Source: Betaproteobacteria bacterium (GTDB taxonomy: Bacteria > Pseudomonadota > Gammaproteobacteria > Burkholderiales > SG8-39). From it: a DNA stretch of 64,000 bases. Each line of letters begins with the position of its first letter. Within the stretch, counting starts at the first letter, position 1. Location: assembly GCA_016234705.1 (NCBI GenBank), contig JACRAS010000197.1:1-64000 (forward strand), written 5' to 3'. This document shows, piece by piece, positions 36,571 through 44,260 of this stretch. Made by a program: the position numbers and the translations under genes. Below the pieces are notes generated by a model. The model ran no database searches. It saw only the letters and a list, made by a program, of their open reading frames with translations, and was not told where the DNA came from.

Positions 36571-36732
36571 TTAACCAATAATACCGCTCAAAATCCCGGC
36601 CATTTGCTGTAAAGGAGGGGTCTGGAGTGAACATAACCGCCCTATGCGCAATCCGGGAACCATAACAGGTTCATTGCGCATGCATCGGCCCGAGTAATCA
36701 GGGGTGCTCAGCGGATTGATTTTCCTATCGCT
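36571..36732 (+). repeat. ~160-bp repeat, copy 1
   Basis: 162 bp starting TTAACCAATAATACC and ending near CCTATCGCT; copies 2 and 3 are at 38616 and 44020. It carries an AAAGGAGG ribosome-binding site followed by GTG at 36627, but in this copy the small frame meets TAA after 12 codons. It lies about 120 bp upstream of the carboxyltransferase gene. Confidence 0.9.
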
Positions 36733-36854
36733 TGGCATCTAGTTCTTTCTAGTTCTTATATGTGGCGGTACCATATTGCCGAGGCAGGCGTACAGGCTAC
36801 CTCCCGCACACAATGACTTTAAGAGGCTCTCGCTTGAGTCGAAGGAAAGACGAC

Positions 36855-38333
36855 ATGAACGAAGTCAACTATATCGATACGACGCTCCGCGATGGCCAGA
36901 TGAGCCTCTGGGCGACGGGAATGAGAACCGACATGATATTGCCCATCGCCGCGACGATGGACCAGGCGGGGTTTGCCGCAATCGAGATTATGGCTACGGG
37001 TTTCGAGAAGAAGATGGTTCGCGAACTGCGAGAGGATCCCTGGGAACGAATCGATCTGGTTCGACGGCGCATTCAAAAAACGCCGCTGCGCATGATCCGA
37101 GGTCGGTATATGGCCGCCTTTCACATAACTCCCCGTTCGATCGAGGATCTCTGGTACGAGAGACTCGTGGCTCATGGGATTCGTCAAGTCCGGATATCCG
37201 ATTCCTCGAATACTGCCGCCGGCTGGCGTGAACAGGTGCGCTATGCCCGCAGTGTGGGAATCGACCCCATAGTCAATCTGATTTTCTCGATTTCTCCCAA
37301 ACATACGGACGAATACTATGCTCAGAAGGCACGCGACGCCGCTAAGCTGGACGTTTACCGGATCTGCCTGAAAGATCCTGGCGGGTTGCTCACACCTGAA
37401 CGCATCAAGACACTGGTACCGGTAGTTCTCGGAAACACCAAGAGCATTCCCGTCGAGCTACACACGCATTGCAACACAGGACTCGGCCCACTGAGTACCC
37501 TGGAGGCTATCAAGCTGGGGATCAGGTACGTCAACGCTGCCATCCCGCCGTTGTCGGATTCATCGTCGAATCCATCCCTGTTCAACGTCATCAAGAACGC
37601 GCGCGCCTTTGGCTACACCTCGACGGTCGATGACGAGTTCCTCAAACCAGTCGAGCAGCATTTCACTTCCATTGCCAAGCGGGAAGGCCTACCCATCGGC
37701 GCGCCAGCGCAATACGACTGCAGTCTATATGTTCACCAGGTGCCCGGTGGAATGGTGTCGAACCTGCGACACCAGCTATCGACCTCCGGGCTCGCCGGAA
37801 AGATCGACGCTGTCCTGGAGGAGATCGGCAAGGTGCGCGCGGATTTTGGCTATCCCATAATGGTTACTCCTTATTCCCAGTTTGTGGGCGTGCAGGCGAC
37901 CATGAACGTCATCTCGGGCGAGCGTTACAAGCTAGTCTCGGACGAAGTCATCCAGTACGCCCTCGGATTTTGGGGAGAAGAAGAATGTTCCTCGATAGTT
38001 CCCAATGTCAGGGATCGGATACTCGACAGGCACCGAGCCAGGGAACTTGCGCAGTGGCAGCCTCCGCAGCCTAATTTGAACGAGGTGCGGCGGGAATACG
38101 GAGGAGCGGGTGTTTCCGACGACGAAATGCTGTTGCGCTATTTCGCGGGCGAAGATCAGGTGGCCGCCATGCGGGCGGCGGGTCCGTCGAAGAAACATGA
38201 CGGCACGGGACACAGCCTGGTGAGTTTGATCGAGGAGCTGACCAAGCGGACGAAGTTTAATTACATCCAGGTCCAAAAAGGCGCAATGTCACTAACGCTT
38301 CAGGGCAGGCGTGACGGGTCGTACGGACGTTGA
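36855..38333 (+). CDS. HMGL-like carboxyltransferase (oxaloacetate decarboxylase alpha/PycB type), no biotin domain
   Basis: 492 residues from ATG at 36855 (AAGGA eight bases upstream). The TIM-barrel signature DTTLRDGQ, the metal-binding HTHCNTGLGP and the catalytic lysine region ICLKDPGG are present. The C-terminal part includes the conserved carboxyltransferase helical domain (VTPYSQFVGVQATMNV, NVRDRIL). Unlike full OadA or PycB there is no biotin-acceptor AMKM. The reaction is probably a carboxyl transfer or retro-aldol step on a 2-oxoacid. A truncated citryl-CoA lyase follows after 40 bp, suggesting a pathway involving citrate-like CoA esters. Confidence 0.82.
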   Translation: MNEVNYIDTTLRDGQMSLWATGMRTDMILPIAATMDQAGFAAIEIMATGFEKKMVRELREDPWERIDLVRRRIQKTPLRMIRGRYMAAFHITPRSIEDLWYERLVAHGIRQVRISDSSNTAAGWREQVRYARSVGIDPIVNLIFSISPKHTDEYYAQKARDAAKLDVYRICLKDPGGLLTPERIKTLVPVVLGNTKSIPVELHTHCNTGLGPLSTLEAIKLGIRYVNAAIPPLSDSSSNPSLFNVIKNARAFGYTSTVDDEFLKPVEQHFTSIAKREGLPIGAPAQYDCSLYVHQVPGGMVSNLRHQLSTSGLAGKIDAVLEEIGKVRADFGYPIMVTPYSQFVGVQATMNVISGERYKLVSDEVIQYALGFWGEEECSSIVPNVRDRILDRHRARELAQWQPPQPNLNEVRREYGGAGVSDDEMLLRYFAGEDQVAAMRAAGPSKKHDGTGHSLVSLIEELTKRTKFNYIQVQKGAMSLTLQGRRDGSYGR

Positions 38334-38373
38334 GCAGCGCATTTGCGCTGAGCTAATTTTGGAAGAGGACACA

Positions 38374-38619
38374 ATGAGAAAAAGGAAACCAATCCGCTCC
38401 GACATGGGATGGAGCACATTAGACCGCATCGTCGTGTGCGGTCTGGATCTGCCCAACGAAATCCTGGGCAAGGTGAGCCTGGGCGATATGGCGTGGCTGG
38501 AAATCAAGGGGTCGCTACCTAGCCCACAGCAGTCGGCTATCTTCAACGCCATGCTGGTGACTCTGGTCAAGCACGGCATGACGCCGATGGCGATCGCCAC
38601 GCGCCTGACCTATCTTTAA
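38374..38619 (+). pseudogene. Citryl-CoA lyase/citrate synthase-like protein, N-terminal fragment
   Basis: 81 codons from ATG with GGAAGAGG upstream. WSTLDRIVVCGLDLPNEILG followed by GKVSLGDMAWLEIKGSLPS and ALVKHGMT-type helix is the beginning of citryl-CoA lyase-like proteins of ~270 residues. The frame is cut at LTYL, where repeat copy 2 begins and supplies the TAA stop. All catalytic parts are missing, so the product should be inactive. Confidence 0.75.
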
Positions 38620-38776
38620 CCAATAATACCGTTCGAATTCCCGGCCATTTGCTGTAAAGGAGGAGTCTGGAGTGAACATAACCGCCATATGCACACTCAT
38701 GCAGCCAAAACAGGTTCACTGCGCATGCATCGGCCCGCGAATTTAGGGGTGCCCAGCGGATCGATTCTATTATCGC
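38616..38776 (+). repeat. ~160-bp repeat, copy 2
   Basis: Same element as at 36571 and 44020, about 85-90% identical. It begins inside the last codons of the citryl-CoA lyase fragment and is followed by another gene's C-terminal fragment, so it sits at a recombination junction. The internal AAAGGAGG/GTG frame is open for 24 codons here. Confidence 0.9.
38672..38746 (+). CDS. Cys-rich 24-residue micropeptide ORF in repeat copy 2
   Basis: GTG start eight bases after AAGGAGG. It encodes MNITAICTLMQPKQVHCACI then GPRI and stop. The C-terminal 11 residues (QVHCACIGPRI) are identical in copy 3, with synonymous codon changes, and the whole frame has five synonymous differences. It could be a leader peptide, a small secreted or metal-binding peptide, or the end of a decayed gene. 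Expression is unproven. Confidence 0.4.
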   Translation: MNITAICTLMQPKQVHCACIGPRI

Positions 38777-38782
38777 CTATCG

Positions 38783-38884
38783 CTTTTTCTCAAGAACGTC
38801 ATGGGGGAGATGGAGATCCAGGCGGTGATCCCCGATGGGTTCGACCTGGCCGACTATCTCGCCGAGGTGCAGCAGGCCGTTTAG
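38783..38884 (+). pseudogene. C-terminal fragment of an unidentified enzyme
   Basis: An open frame emerging directly from repeat copy 2 reads FLKNVMGEMEIQAVIPDG then FDLADYLAEVQQAV and stop. It has no start and normal protein-like composition. I cannot name the family. It is the other side of the junction that truncates the citryl-CoA lyase gene. Confidence 0.5.
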
Positions 38885-38984
38885 TTGCCGACTGCTCAGT
38901 AATCCGGCAGACTCCTGGGCAAGGGCACCAGGCAACGGTCGATGGGGTGGGCAGGAAGTCTCATTAAATCTAATAGGAGTCGAT

Positions 38985-39521
38985 ATGGCTGAATCGCATA
39001 CCGGGCATGAGCGGATGGAGCGCATGCTGAACGAGATCGGGGATCGTGACCTCTATCAAGAGCTTTTGAATTTGCGCGATGAGCAGCGCAAGACAAAAGA
39101 AAAAGCCGTTTGGCTCATCAAAGGTAAAGAGTTGCCGGTGGAGGTTAACCGGCAAGGGATGATGCGCTGGTATATGCATCCACTCCTAAAGGCTCCGTGC
39201 ATCAATACCTTGATGATTTTTGCGCAGGAGATCCCACCAGGAAGCCGCAGCGGGCGCCTGCAACATCCGGGCAACGCGGTGATGTATATCCTGGAGGGGC
39301 ACGGATATACGATGATGGATGGTCAAAAACATCATTGGGCGAAGGGCGACGTCGTGCAGATCCCGTTGCGGGTAAAGGGCGTGGTCATCCAGCATTTCAA
39401 TACCGATTTGGACAAACCGGCACGATTTGTATGCTGCGAACCTAACACGACGATGTCGGTGGGCGTCGATCGGGGAAGCGGCTGGGAGCAATTGGAGGTT
39501 GCGCCGGAATACAAGGGTTAG
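38985..39521 (+). CDS. Cupin-domain protein
   Basis: 178 residues from ATG at 38985 (TAGGAG upstream). A single cupin barrel is seen: RSGRLQHPGNAVMYILEGHGYTMMDGQ, then HHWAKGDVVQIPL and VVIQHFN. Metal-binding His/Glu are partly altered relative to the next two cupins (QHPG instead of HRHQGG). An N-terminal helix (~50 residues) precedes the barrel. It starts a run of three cupin genes followed by transporter genes. Likely an aromatic-ring dioxygenase-like or regulatory protein; substrate unknown. Confidence 0.75.
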   Translation: MAESHTGHERMERMLNEIGDRDLYQELLNLRDEQRKTKEKAVWLIKGKELPVEVNRQGMMRWYMHPLLKAPCINTLMIFAQEIPPGSRSGRLQHPGNAVMYILEGHGYTMMDGQKHHWAKGDVVQIPLRVKGVVIQHFNTDLDKPARFVCCEPNTTMSVGVDRGSGWEQLEVAPEYKG

Positions 39522-39567
39522 TTTGTGGTTTCAGGCTGCGGCGTCGGCTCGGCACTAGGAGATTGAT

Positions 39568-40089
39568 ATGGCGGAAGAGGTCGGTAATCGCATGCGGGAG
39601 CGGGAGGCGATGCCCGGTTCAGAGTACGAGAAATGCGTAGCGCAGCGCCAAGAGTTCCTGCAGAAGGGGATTTCCGGCGACATCGTCATCAAGGAATCGG
39701 CACGCGACTGGGACGTGTCCCGACAGGGGCATATCAAGTTCTACCTTCTTGCCGGAATATTTCCGGAGACGGCGCTGCAGGACTGGTATGTATTCGTGCA
39801 CGACATCAAGAAGCAGTCGGGGAAGCACCGCCATCAGGGGGGTCTCGTGCTCTACGTGATTGAAGGCAGGGGCGCCACCGAGGTGAATGGCGAGATGGTC
39901 GAATGGGAGGAGGGGGATTGCATTTTATTGCCGCTCAGTCCGCAAGGGGTAGAGCATGTGCATTTCAACCGGGGAGATACTCCCGCCAGGTGGCTGGCGC
40001 TCATCTACGAGCCGGATTTCGATCATCTGGCGAGTGAGTTGACGCAATCCCAGGTATCTCCCGATTTTCAATCCAAATACGGCGGCTAG
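39568..40089 (+). CDS. Cupin-domain protein, tandem paralogue 1
   Basis: 173 residues. The cupin motif 1 is GKHRHQGGLVLYVIEGRGATEV (two His plus Glu) and motif 2 is GVEHVHFN. An N-terminal ~60-residue region with IKESARDWDVSRQGHIKFYL precedes it. It is about 60% identical to the protein encoded 10 bp downstream, so the pair arose by tandem duplication. AGGAGATTGAT precedes the ATG. The metal site is intact, consistent with a dioxygenase, decarboxylase or isomerase. The first cupin gene is upstream. Confidence 0.8.
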   Translation: MAEEVGNRMREREAMPGSEYEKCVAQRQEFLQKGISGDIVIKESARDWDVSRQGHIKFYLLAGIFPETALQDWYVFVHDIKKQSGKHRHQGGLVLYVIEGRGATEVNGEMVEWEEGDCILLPLSPQGVEHVHFNRGDTPARWLALIYEPDFDHLASELTQSQVSPDFQSKYGG

Positions 40090-40099
40090 GGAGGACGAT

Positions 40100-40624
40100 A
40101 TGACCGAAATGGAGCGTGTGCGTGTGCATGAACGGGAGACAATGCCGGGCGCCGACTATGAGCGGGTATATTCTCGTCGGGCCGCGTTCATTGAGCTTGG
40201 CAAAAACGGCGTTGTCGTCATCAAGGAGTCTGATCGCGATTGGGAGATTGCGCGCCAAGGGCATCTGAAGTTTTATCTCCTGCCCTGGGCCTATCCGGAG
40301 ACCGTGCTCCACAACTGGTATGTATTCGTTCACGATGTCCGAAAAGAAACGGGAAAGCATCGTCATCAAGGGGGACTGGTCCTTTTCGTGGTTTCCGGAA
40401 AAGGGGCAACCGAAGTCAACGGCGAGATCGTTGAATGGGAAGAGGGTGATTGCATTTTATTGCCGCTTAGTCCGGAAGGGGTGGAGCACGTGCATTTCAA
40501 CCGCGGAGATACGCCTGCCATGTGGCTCGCATTTATCTACCGCCCCATGTTCGATCACGTCGCGAGCGAGCTCACTCAGACCAAGGTTTCGCCGCAGTTC
40601 GAGCAGATGACGGGAAGCCGTTGA
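40100..40624 (+). CDS. Cupin-domain protein, tandem paralogue 2
   Basis: 174 residues, the diverged twin of the preceding gene. It has the same motifs GKHRHQGGLVLFVVSGKGATEV and GVEHVHFNRGDTPAMW. GGGAGGACGAT precedes the ATG. It is followed by a truncated MFS gene and the TRAP permease. Two near-identical metal sites in series suggest a heteromeric enzyme or substrate specialisation. Confidence 0.8.
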   Translation: MTEMERVRVHERETMPGADYERVYSRRAAFIELGKNGVVVIKESDRDWEIARQGHLKFYLLPWAYPETVLHNWYVFVHDVRKETGKHRHQGGLVLFVVSGKGATEVNGEIVEWEEGDCILLPLSPEGVEHVHFNRGDTPAMWLAFIYRPMFDHVASELTQTKVSPQFEQMTGSR

Positions 40625-40655
40625 TGCCCTACTTCCCCTGTTCCTTGCTCGAGCT

Positions 40656-40838
40656 GTGACGCTTGCGGATGGACGTTTGCCGCGCCGTTTGCCCGCATAC
40701 ACGGTGGGGGGGTCGGCGCTGGCTATCGAGCAGATCATCGGGCTGGTGCTGCCGTTGTGGGCTATTGAGGTGGGGTTTGCCCCCGATGCGTTGGGGCTCG
40801 TCTTGGCGCTGGGGTCGGTCGCGCCCCCGATCTTGTAG
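40656..40838 (+). pseudogene. MFS transporter, N-terminal fragment
   Basis: 60 codons from GTG encoding about two membrane segments: ALAIEQIIGLVLPLWAIEVG and APDALGLVLALGSVAPPIL. This is the first part of a major-facilitator permease (normally ~400 residues). It stops at TAG before the TRAP genes. No repeat copy lies at this break. Confidence 0.55.
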
Positions 40839-40892
40839 GCAGATCATGAACGTAAAGACGCGGCGCCGCGATGGGGTAAGGGCGGGAGCACC

Positions 40893-42821
40893 ATGATCAA
40901 AGCGGCTCTCGCTATATTCGATGAAGGATGCCGCGTCAAGCCGGCCGGGAAGCTGTATCTCGTCATCGCCCTGCTCGGCGTACCGCTGACGCTATTCGAG
41001 ATCTGGTTCGCGCTCCTCGGCTCAATGCAGCCTTTGACGCTGGCGGTGGTGTTCGTCGGTGTTTTGTATACCACCACTTTCTTGACCGTCTCCTCGACGC
41101 AAAAGAACCGTCATTTAACTCTTCTCGATCATGCATTGGCGGTGTTGAGCTTCGCTTGCAGTGTCTATTTTATTTTTCAGACGCCGCGCTACGTGGAATG
41201 GGTGGCGGGCATCAGCGAATTCACCGCCCTCGATCTGACCTCGGGCGCCGCCTTTTTTTTATTGACCTTGGAGTTGACGCGCCGTTGCGTCGGCTTCGGC
41301 TTGTCCGTCGTGGTGTACGCACTGCTGGCCTACCTGTTTTTCGGCCATCAACTGTCCGGCGTGCTGGCCCACCGGGAATTCACGCCGGCGTTTTTCATCG
41401 AACAGATGATCATCAGCATCAACGGCGGCATTTTCAGCGGCCCCATTCAGGTGGTGGCGGCATACGTGTTTTTGTTTATCTTATTCGGCAACTTTCTCGC
41501 GGAAACCGGGGGCGGGCGTTTCTTTTTTAACCTCGCGGCGCTGTTCGCCGGCCGCCGCGTGGGCGGCGTATCGAAAGTGGCGGTGGTGTCGAGCGGGTTG
41601 TTCGGCATGATCTCGGGCAGCCCCGCGGCCGATGTCATGGTGACCGGCTCGGTGAATATCCCGATCATGAAGAAAATGGGGTATTCCGCGGTTTTCGCCG
41701 GCGCGGTCGAGGCCGTGGCGTCCACCGGCGGCAGCCTGGTGCCGCCGGTGATGGGCGCGGTGGTATTCATGATGGCGGAGTTTACCGGCATTAAGTACGT
41801 GGACATCGCCAAATCGGTGGTGATCGTCTGCCTGCTCTATTACGCCTCGATTTATTTCCAGGTGCACCATCGCTCGGCGCGGTTAGGTATCTTAGGGTTG
41901 CCCAAGGAACAGATTCCGAGCATCGGGCGGGTGTGTCGCGATGGCTGGTTGTATGCGATCCCGTTCGCCTTGCTGATTTGGCTGTTACTGGCGGGTTATA
42001 CGCCAGGTTACGCCGGCGCGCTGGCGGTATTGAGCATGATCGCCGTCAGTTGGCTGCGGCGCGAGACCCAAATCACGCCCCGGCGCTTTGTCGCCGTGTG
42101 CGTGAATGCCTGCTGCGCGTTGGGGCCGCTGATCGCGGCCGTGGCCGCGGCCGGCGTCGTCATGGGAGTATTAAACTTGACCGGCGTCACCGGCAAGGTG
42201 TCGTCGGTGATGCTCGCCATTACCGGCGGGAATCCGTTCTTCGCTTTGATTATCGCGATGATGATCACGGTCTTGCTGGGTATGGGCATGCCGGTGATCG
42301 CCGTGTACGCCATGGTGGCGGTATTGATCGCGCCGATGCTGGTGGAAATGGGCCTGCCCGTGTTCGAGGTTCACCTGTTTTTGGTTTATTATTCGGTGCT
42401 GTCCGCGATTACCCCTCCCGTGGCGATCGCGGCGTATGTGGCCAGCAGTATCGCCGAGGCATCCCCCATGGCGATCGGCTGGCAGGCGGTGCGCCTCGCC
42501 TCCGTCATTTTTATTATTCCTTTTATTTTCGTCTACGAGCCGGCGCTGTTGCTCAAAGGCGACTGGCGCCAAATTCTCTTGACCGCCGCCACCGCTTTTA
42601 TCGGCGTCTATTTTTTCGCCCTCGGCGTGGAGGGTTGGTATAAAGGCGCCCTGGCTTGGTGGCATCGGGTATTATTGCTGGCCGCCGGATTATTCTCGGT
42701 CTATCCGGGGTGGCTTTTCAATATCGCCGGAATTATTCTCGGCGGCGGTTTGATTTTAACCCGGCATGGCGCCGGCTTGCCGCTCCCCGCCTGGGCCAGG
42801 AGAAACGGGACCATGAAATGA
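40893..42821 (+). CDS. TRAP transporter 4TM/12TM fused permease (TAXI type)
   Basis: A 642-residue inner-membrane protein in which the small (DctQ-like) and large (DctM-like) TRAP subunits are fused. The DctQ-like part covers about residues 1-130. The DctM part has GLFGMISGSPAADVMVTGSVNIP, STGGSLVPPVMGAVVFMMAEF and MGMPVIAVYAMVAVLIAPML. Such fusions pair with TAXI solute-binding proteins, one of which is encoded 36 bp downstream. Substrates are usually organic acids taken up with Na+ or H+. Confidence 0.92.
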   Translation: MIKAALAIFDEGCRVKPAGKLYLVIALLGVPLTLFEIWFALLGSMQPLTLAVVFVGVLYTTTFLTVSSTQKNRHLTLLDHALAVLSFACSVYFIFQTPRYVEWVAGISEFTALDLTSGAAFFLLTLELTRRCVGFGLSVVVYALLAYLFFGHQLSGVLAHREFTPAFFIEQMIISINGGIFSGPIQVVAAYVFLFILFGNFLAETGGGRFFFNLAALFAGRRVGGVSKVAVVSSGLFGMISGSPAADVMVTGSVNIPIMKKMGYSAVFAGAVEAVASTGGSLVPPVMGAVVFMMAEFTGIKYVDIAKSVVIVCLLYYASIYFQVHHRSARLGILGLPKEQIPSIGRVCRDGWLYAIPFALLIWLLLAGYTPGYAGALAVLSMIAVSWLRRETQITPRRFVAVCVNACCALGPLIAAVAAAGVVMGVLNLTGVTGKVSSVMLAITGGNPFFALIIAMMITVLLGMGMPVIAVYAMVAVLIAPMLVEMGLPVFEVHLFLVYYSVLSAITPPVAIAAYVASSIAEASPMAIGWQAVRLASVIFIIPFIFVYEPALLLKGDWRQILLTAATAFIGVYFFALGVEGWYKGALAWWHRVLLLAAGLFSVYPGWLFNIAGIILGGGLILTRHGAGLPLPAWARRNGTMK

Positions 42822-42857
42822 GCAGGTCTGAGCGAAGTTCTTAGAGGAGACAAGAAC

Positions 42858-43874
42858 ATGCGTTACCATTTTATGAAACTGACAGTGATCGGCCTTTTGT
42901 TGTGCGCGGGAACCGCCGACTTGCCCGCGGCGGATGACGACCGATCGCCGGTAAAAGCCACAGTGGCGGGCGCGTCCGCGCAAGGGATGTTTTCTTTAGT
43001 CGGGGAATCCATCAACGAGATGGTGCGGCGCGAATATCCCGGTTCATCGATCACCTATGAACCGGGCAACAACGCCGGCTCGTTTACACGTATGTTAAGA
43101 GGCGAGGTGCCGTTGTCCACCGGGCATTGCGATCTGGAAGTACAAGCTGCGCTTTCGGGCGAGGCGCCTTATACGCGCGCCTATTCCAAGGACGATTTCG
43201 GCGTGGTGGCGCGCGTCACCGACGGCTTGTTGCTGCATGTGTTCGCGCGCGCCGATTTTTTGGAAAAGTATAAGATCGATACGTTCGTGGACCTGGTGAA
43301 GAAGCGTGTTCCGGTCCGGGTCTCGGTTAATCAAAAGGGCAATCTGACCGTTTATAATCAGGCGCGCGCGATCTTCGACCACTATGGCGCCGCCGAGAAG
43401 GACATTCTCGCCTGGGGCGGCAATATTTTTTACATCCCCGACAATACCGCCATGGATTTAATGAAAGACGCCAAGCTGGACATGATCGTCACTTCATCGT
43501 TTCCGCCGGACCGTCGCTTCGTTGAGATGGCCACGAGCACAAAAATGTCCTTAATTCCGCTGGAACCGGAGGCCATCGATCGCATCGCGGCGAAATTGGG
43601 CACCAAAACCGGAGTAATCAAGGCAAACACCTACTCTTTCTGGCCGAAAGATTATTACGCCACTTCTACCGGGTGTTATCTCTCCGCCGGCAAGTCCGCT
43701 CCCGACGCGCTCACCTACAAAGTCGCCAAGGCCATCTATAATCACTTCAATTATTATCAAAGCGTGCACCCGGTGTTCAAGCGCTATCAGAAGGAGATGC
43801 TGGTGGATAAGGGCAATTACCAGCTGCATCCCGGTGCCGCGCGGTTTTATCGGGAAGTGGGATTACTGAAATGA
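42858..43874 (+). CDS. TRAP transporter solute-binding protein, TAXI family
   Basis: 338 residues with a signal peptide (KLTVIGLLLCAGTADLPAA). The TAXI core starts ATVAGASAQGMFSLVGESIN and includes SITYEPGNNAGSFTRMLRGE and NQKGNLTVYNQARAIF. AGAGGAGACAAGAAC precedes the ATG. It delivers substrate to the fused permease upstream. The stop overlaps the start of the UbiD fragment (ATGA), implying that the intact operon ended with a decarboxylase gene and that the substrate may be an aromatic or other carboxylate. Confidence 0.9.
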   Translation: MRYHFMKLTVIGLLLCAGTADLPAADDDRSPVKATVAGASAQGMFSLVGESINEMVRREYPGSSITYEPGNNAGSFTRMLRGEVPLSTGHCDLEVQAALSGEAPYTRAYSKDDFGVVARVTDGLLLHVFARADFLEKYKIDTFVDLVKKRVPVRVSVNQKGNLTVYNQARAIFDHYGAAEKDILAWGGNIFYIPDNTAMDLMKDAKLDMIVTSSFPPDRRFVEMATSTKMSLIPLEPEAIDRIAAKLGTKTGVIKANTYSFWPKDYYATSTGCYLSAGKSAPDALTYKVAKAIYNHFNYYQSVHPVFKRYQKEMLVDKGNYQLHPGAARFYREVGLLK

Positions 43875-44023
43875 ACACTGTCGCAATCACCGATGAAGGA
43901 GTAACCGCCGTGTCCACCGCCGCCGCCGAGCTGGCCACCGGTCGGTATTACCGCGATCTCAACGAGTACCTCGAAACCCTGGAACGGGCCGGCAAGCTGA
44001 TCCGCATCAAACAGCTCGTTTAA
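43871..44023 (+). pseudogene. UbiD-family decarboxylase, N-terminal fragment
   Basis: 50 codons, translationally coupled to the TAXI gene. RYYRDLNEYLETLERAGKLI and RIKQLV match the start of UbiD-type (prenyl-FMN) decarboxylases of ~480 residues. The frame ends at TAA, the first bases of repeat copy 3. All cofactor-binding parts are lost. Confidence 0.75.
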
Positions 44024-44192
44024 CCAATAATACCGCTCAAATACCGCTCAAAATCCCGGCCGTTTGCCGTAAAGGAGGAGTCTGGAGTGAACATAAGCGC
44101 GATATGTGCACTTTGGGAACCAACACAGGTTCATTGCGCGTGCATCGGCCCGCGAATTTAGGGATGCCCAGCGGATTGATTCTCTTATCGCT
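44020..44192 (+). repeat. ~160-bp repeat, copy 3
   Basis: 173 bp, longer than the other copies by an internal tandem duplication of ATACCGCTCAA. It begins at the end of the UbiD fragment. It ends in TCTTATCGCT, followed by a short stretch before the CoA-ligase gene on the other strand. Confidence 0.9.
44087..44161 (+). CDS. Cys-rich 24-residue micropeptide ORF in repeat copy 3
   Basis: Same frame as 38672-38746. It encodes MNISAICALWEPTQVHCACI then GPRI and stop. The ribosome-binding site AAAGGAGG and eight-base spacing are kept. Conservation of frame, stop and QVHCACIGPRI between the two copies supports a coding history. Confidence 0.4.
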   Translation: MNISAICALWEPTQVHCACIGPRI

Positions 44193-44260
44193 GTCGAGGA
44201 CATCCCCCAAGCACAGGCGGAAGACGCGGTCTTGAAGACCCGCTCTCGTAGGCCATGCGC

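Noticed and set aside
36571-44192. Repeat as an integron attC site
   Set aside because: No paired GTTRRRY/RYYYAAC core sites, no imperfect palindrome of the attC type and no integron integrase.
44193-44260. C-terminal gene fragment after repeat copy 3 (VEDIPQAQAEDAVLK)
   Set aside because: The frame is open but has no stop before entering the CoA ligase gene on the other strand, and no family was recognised.
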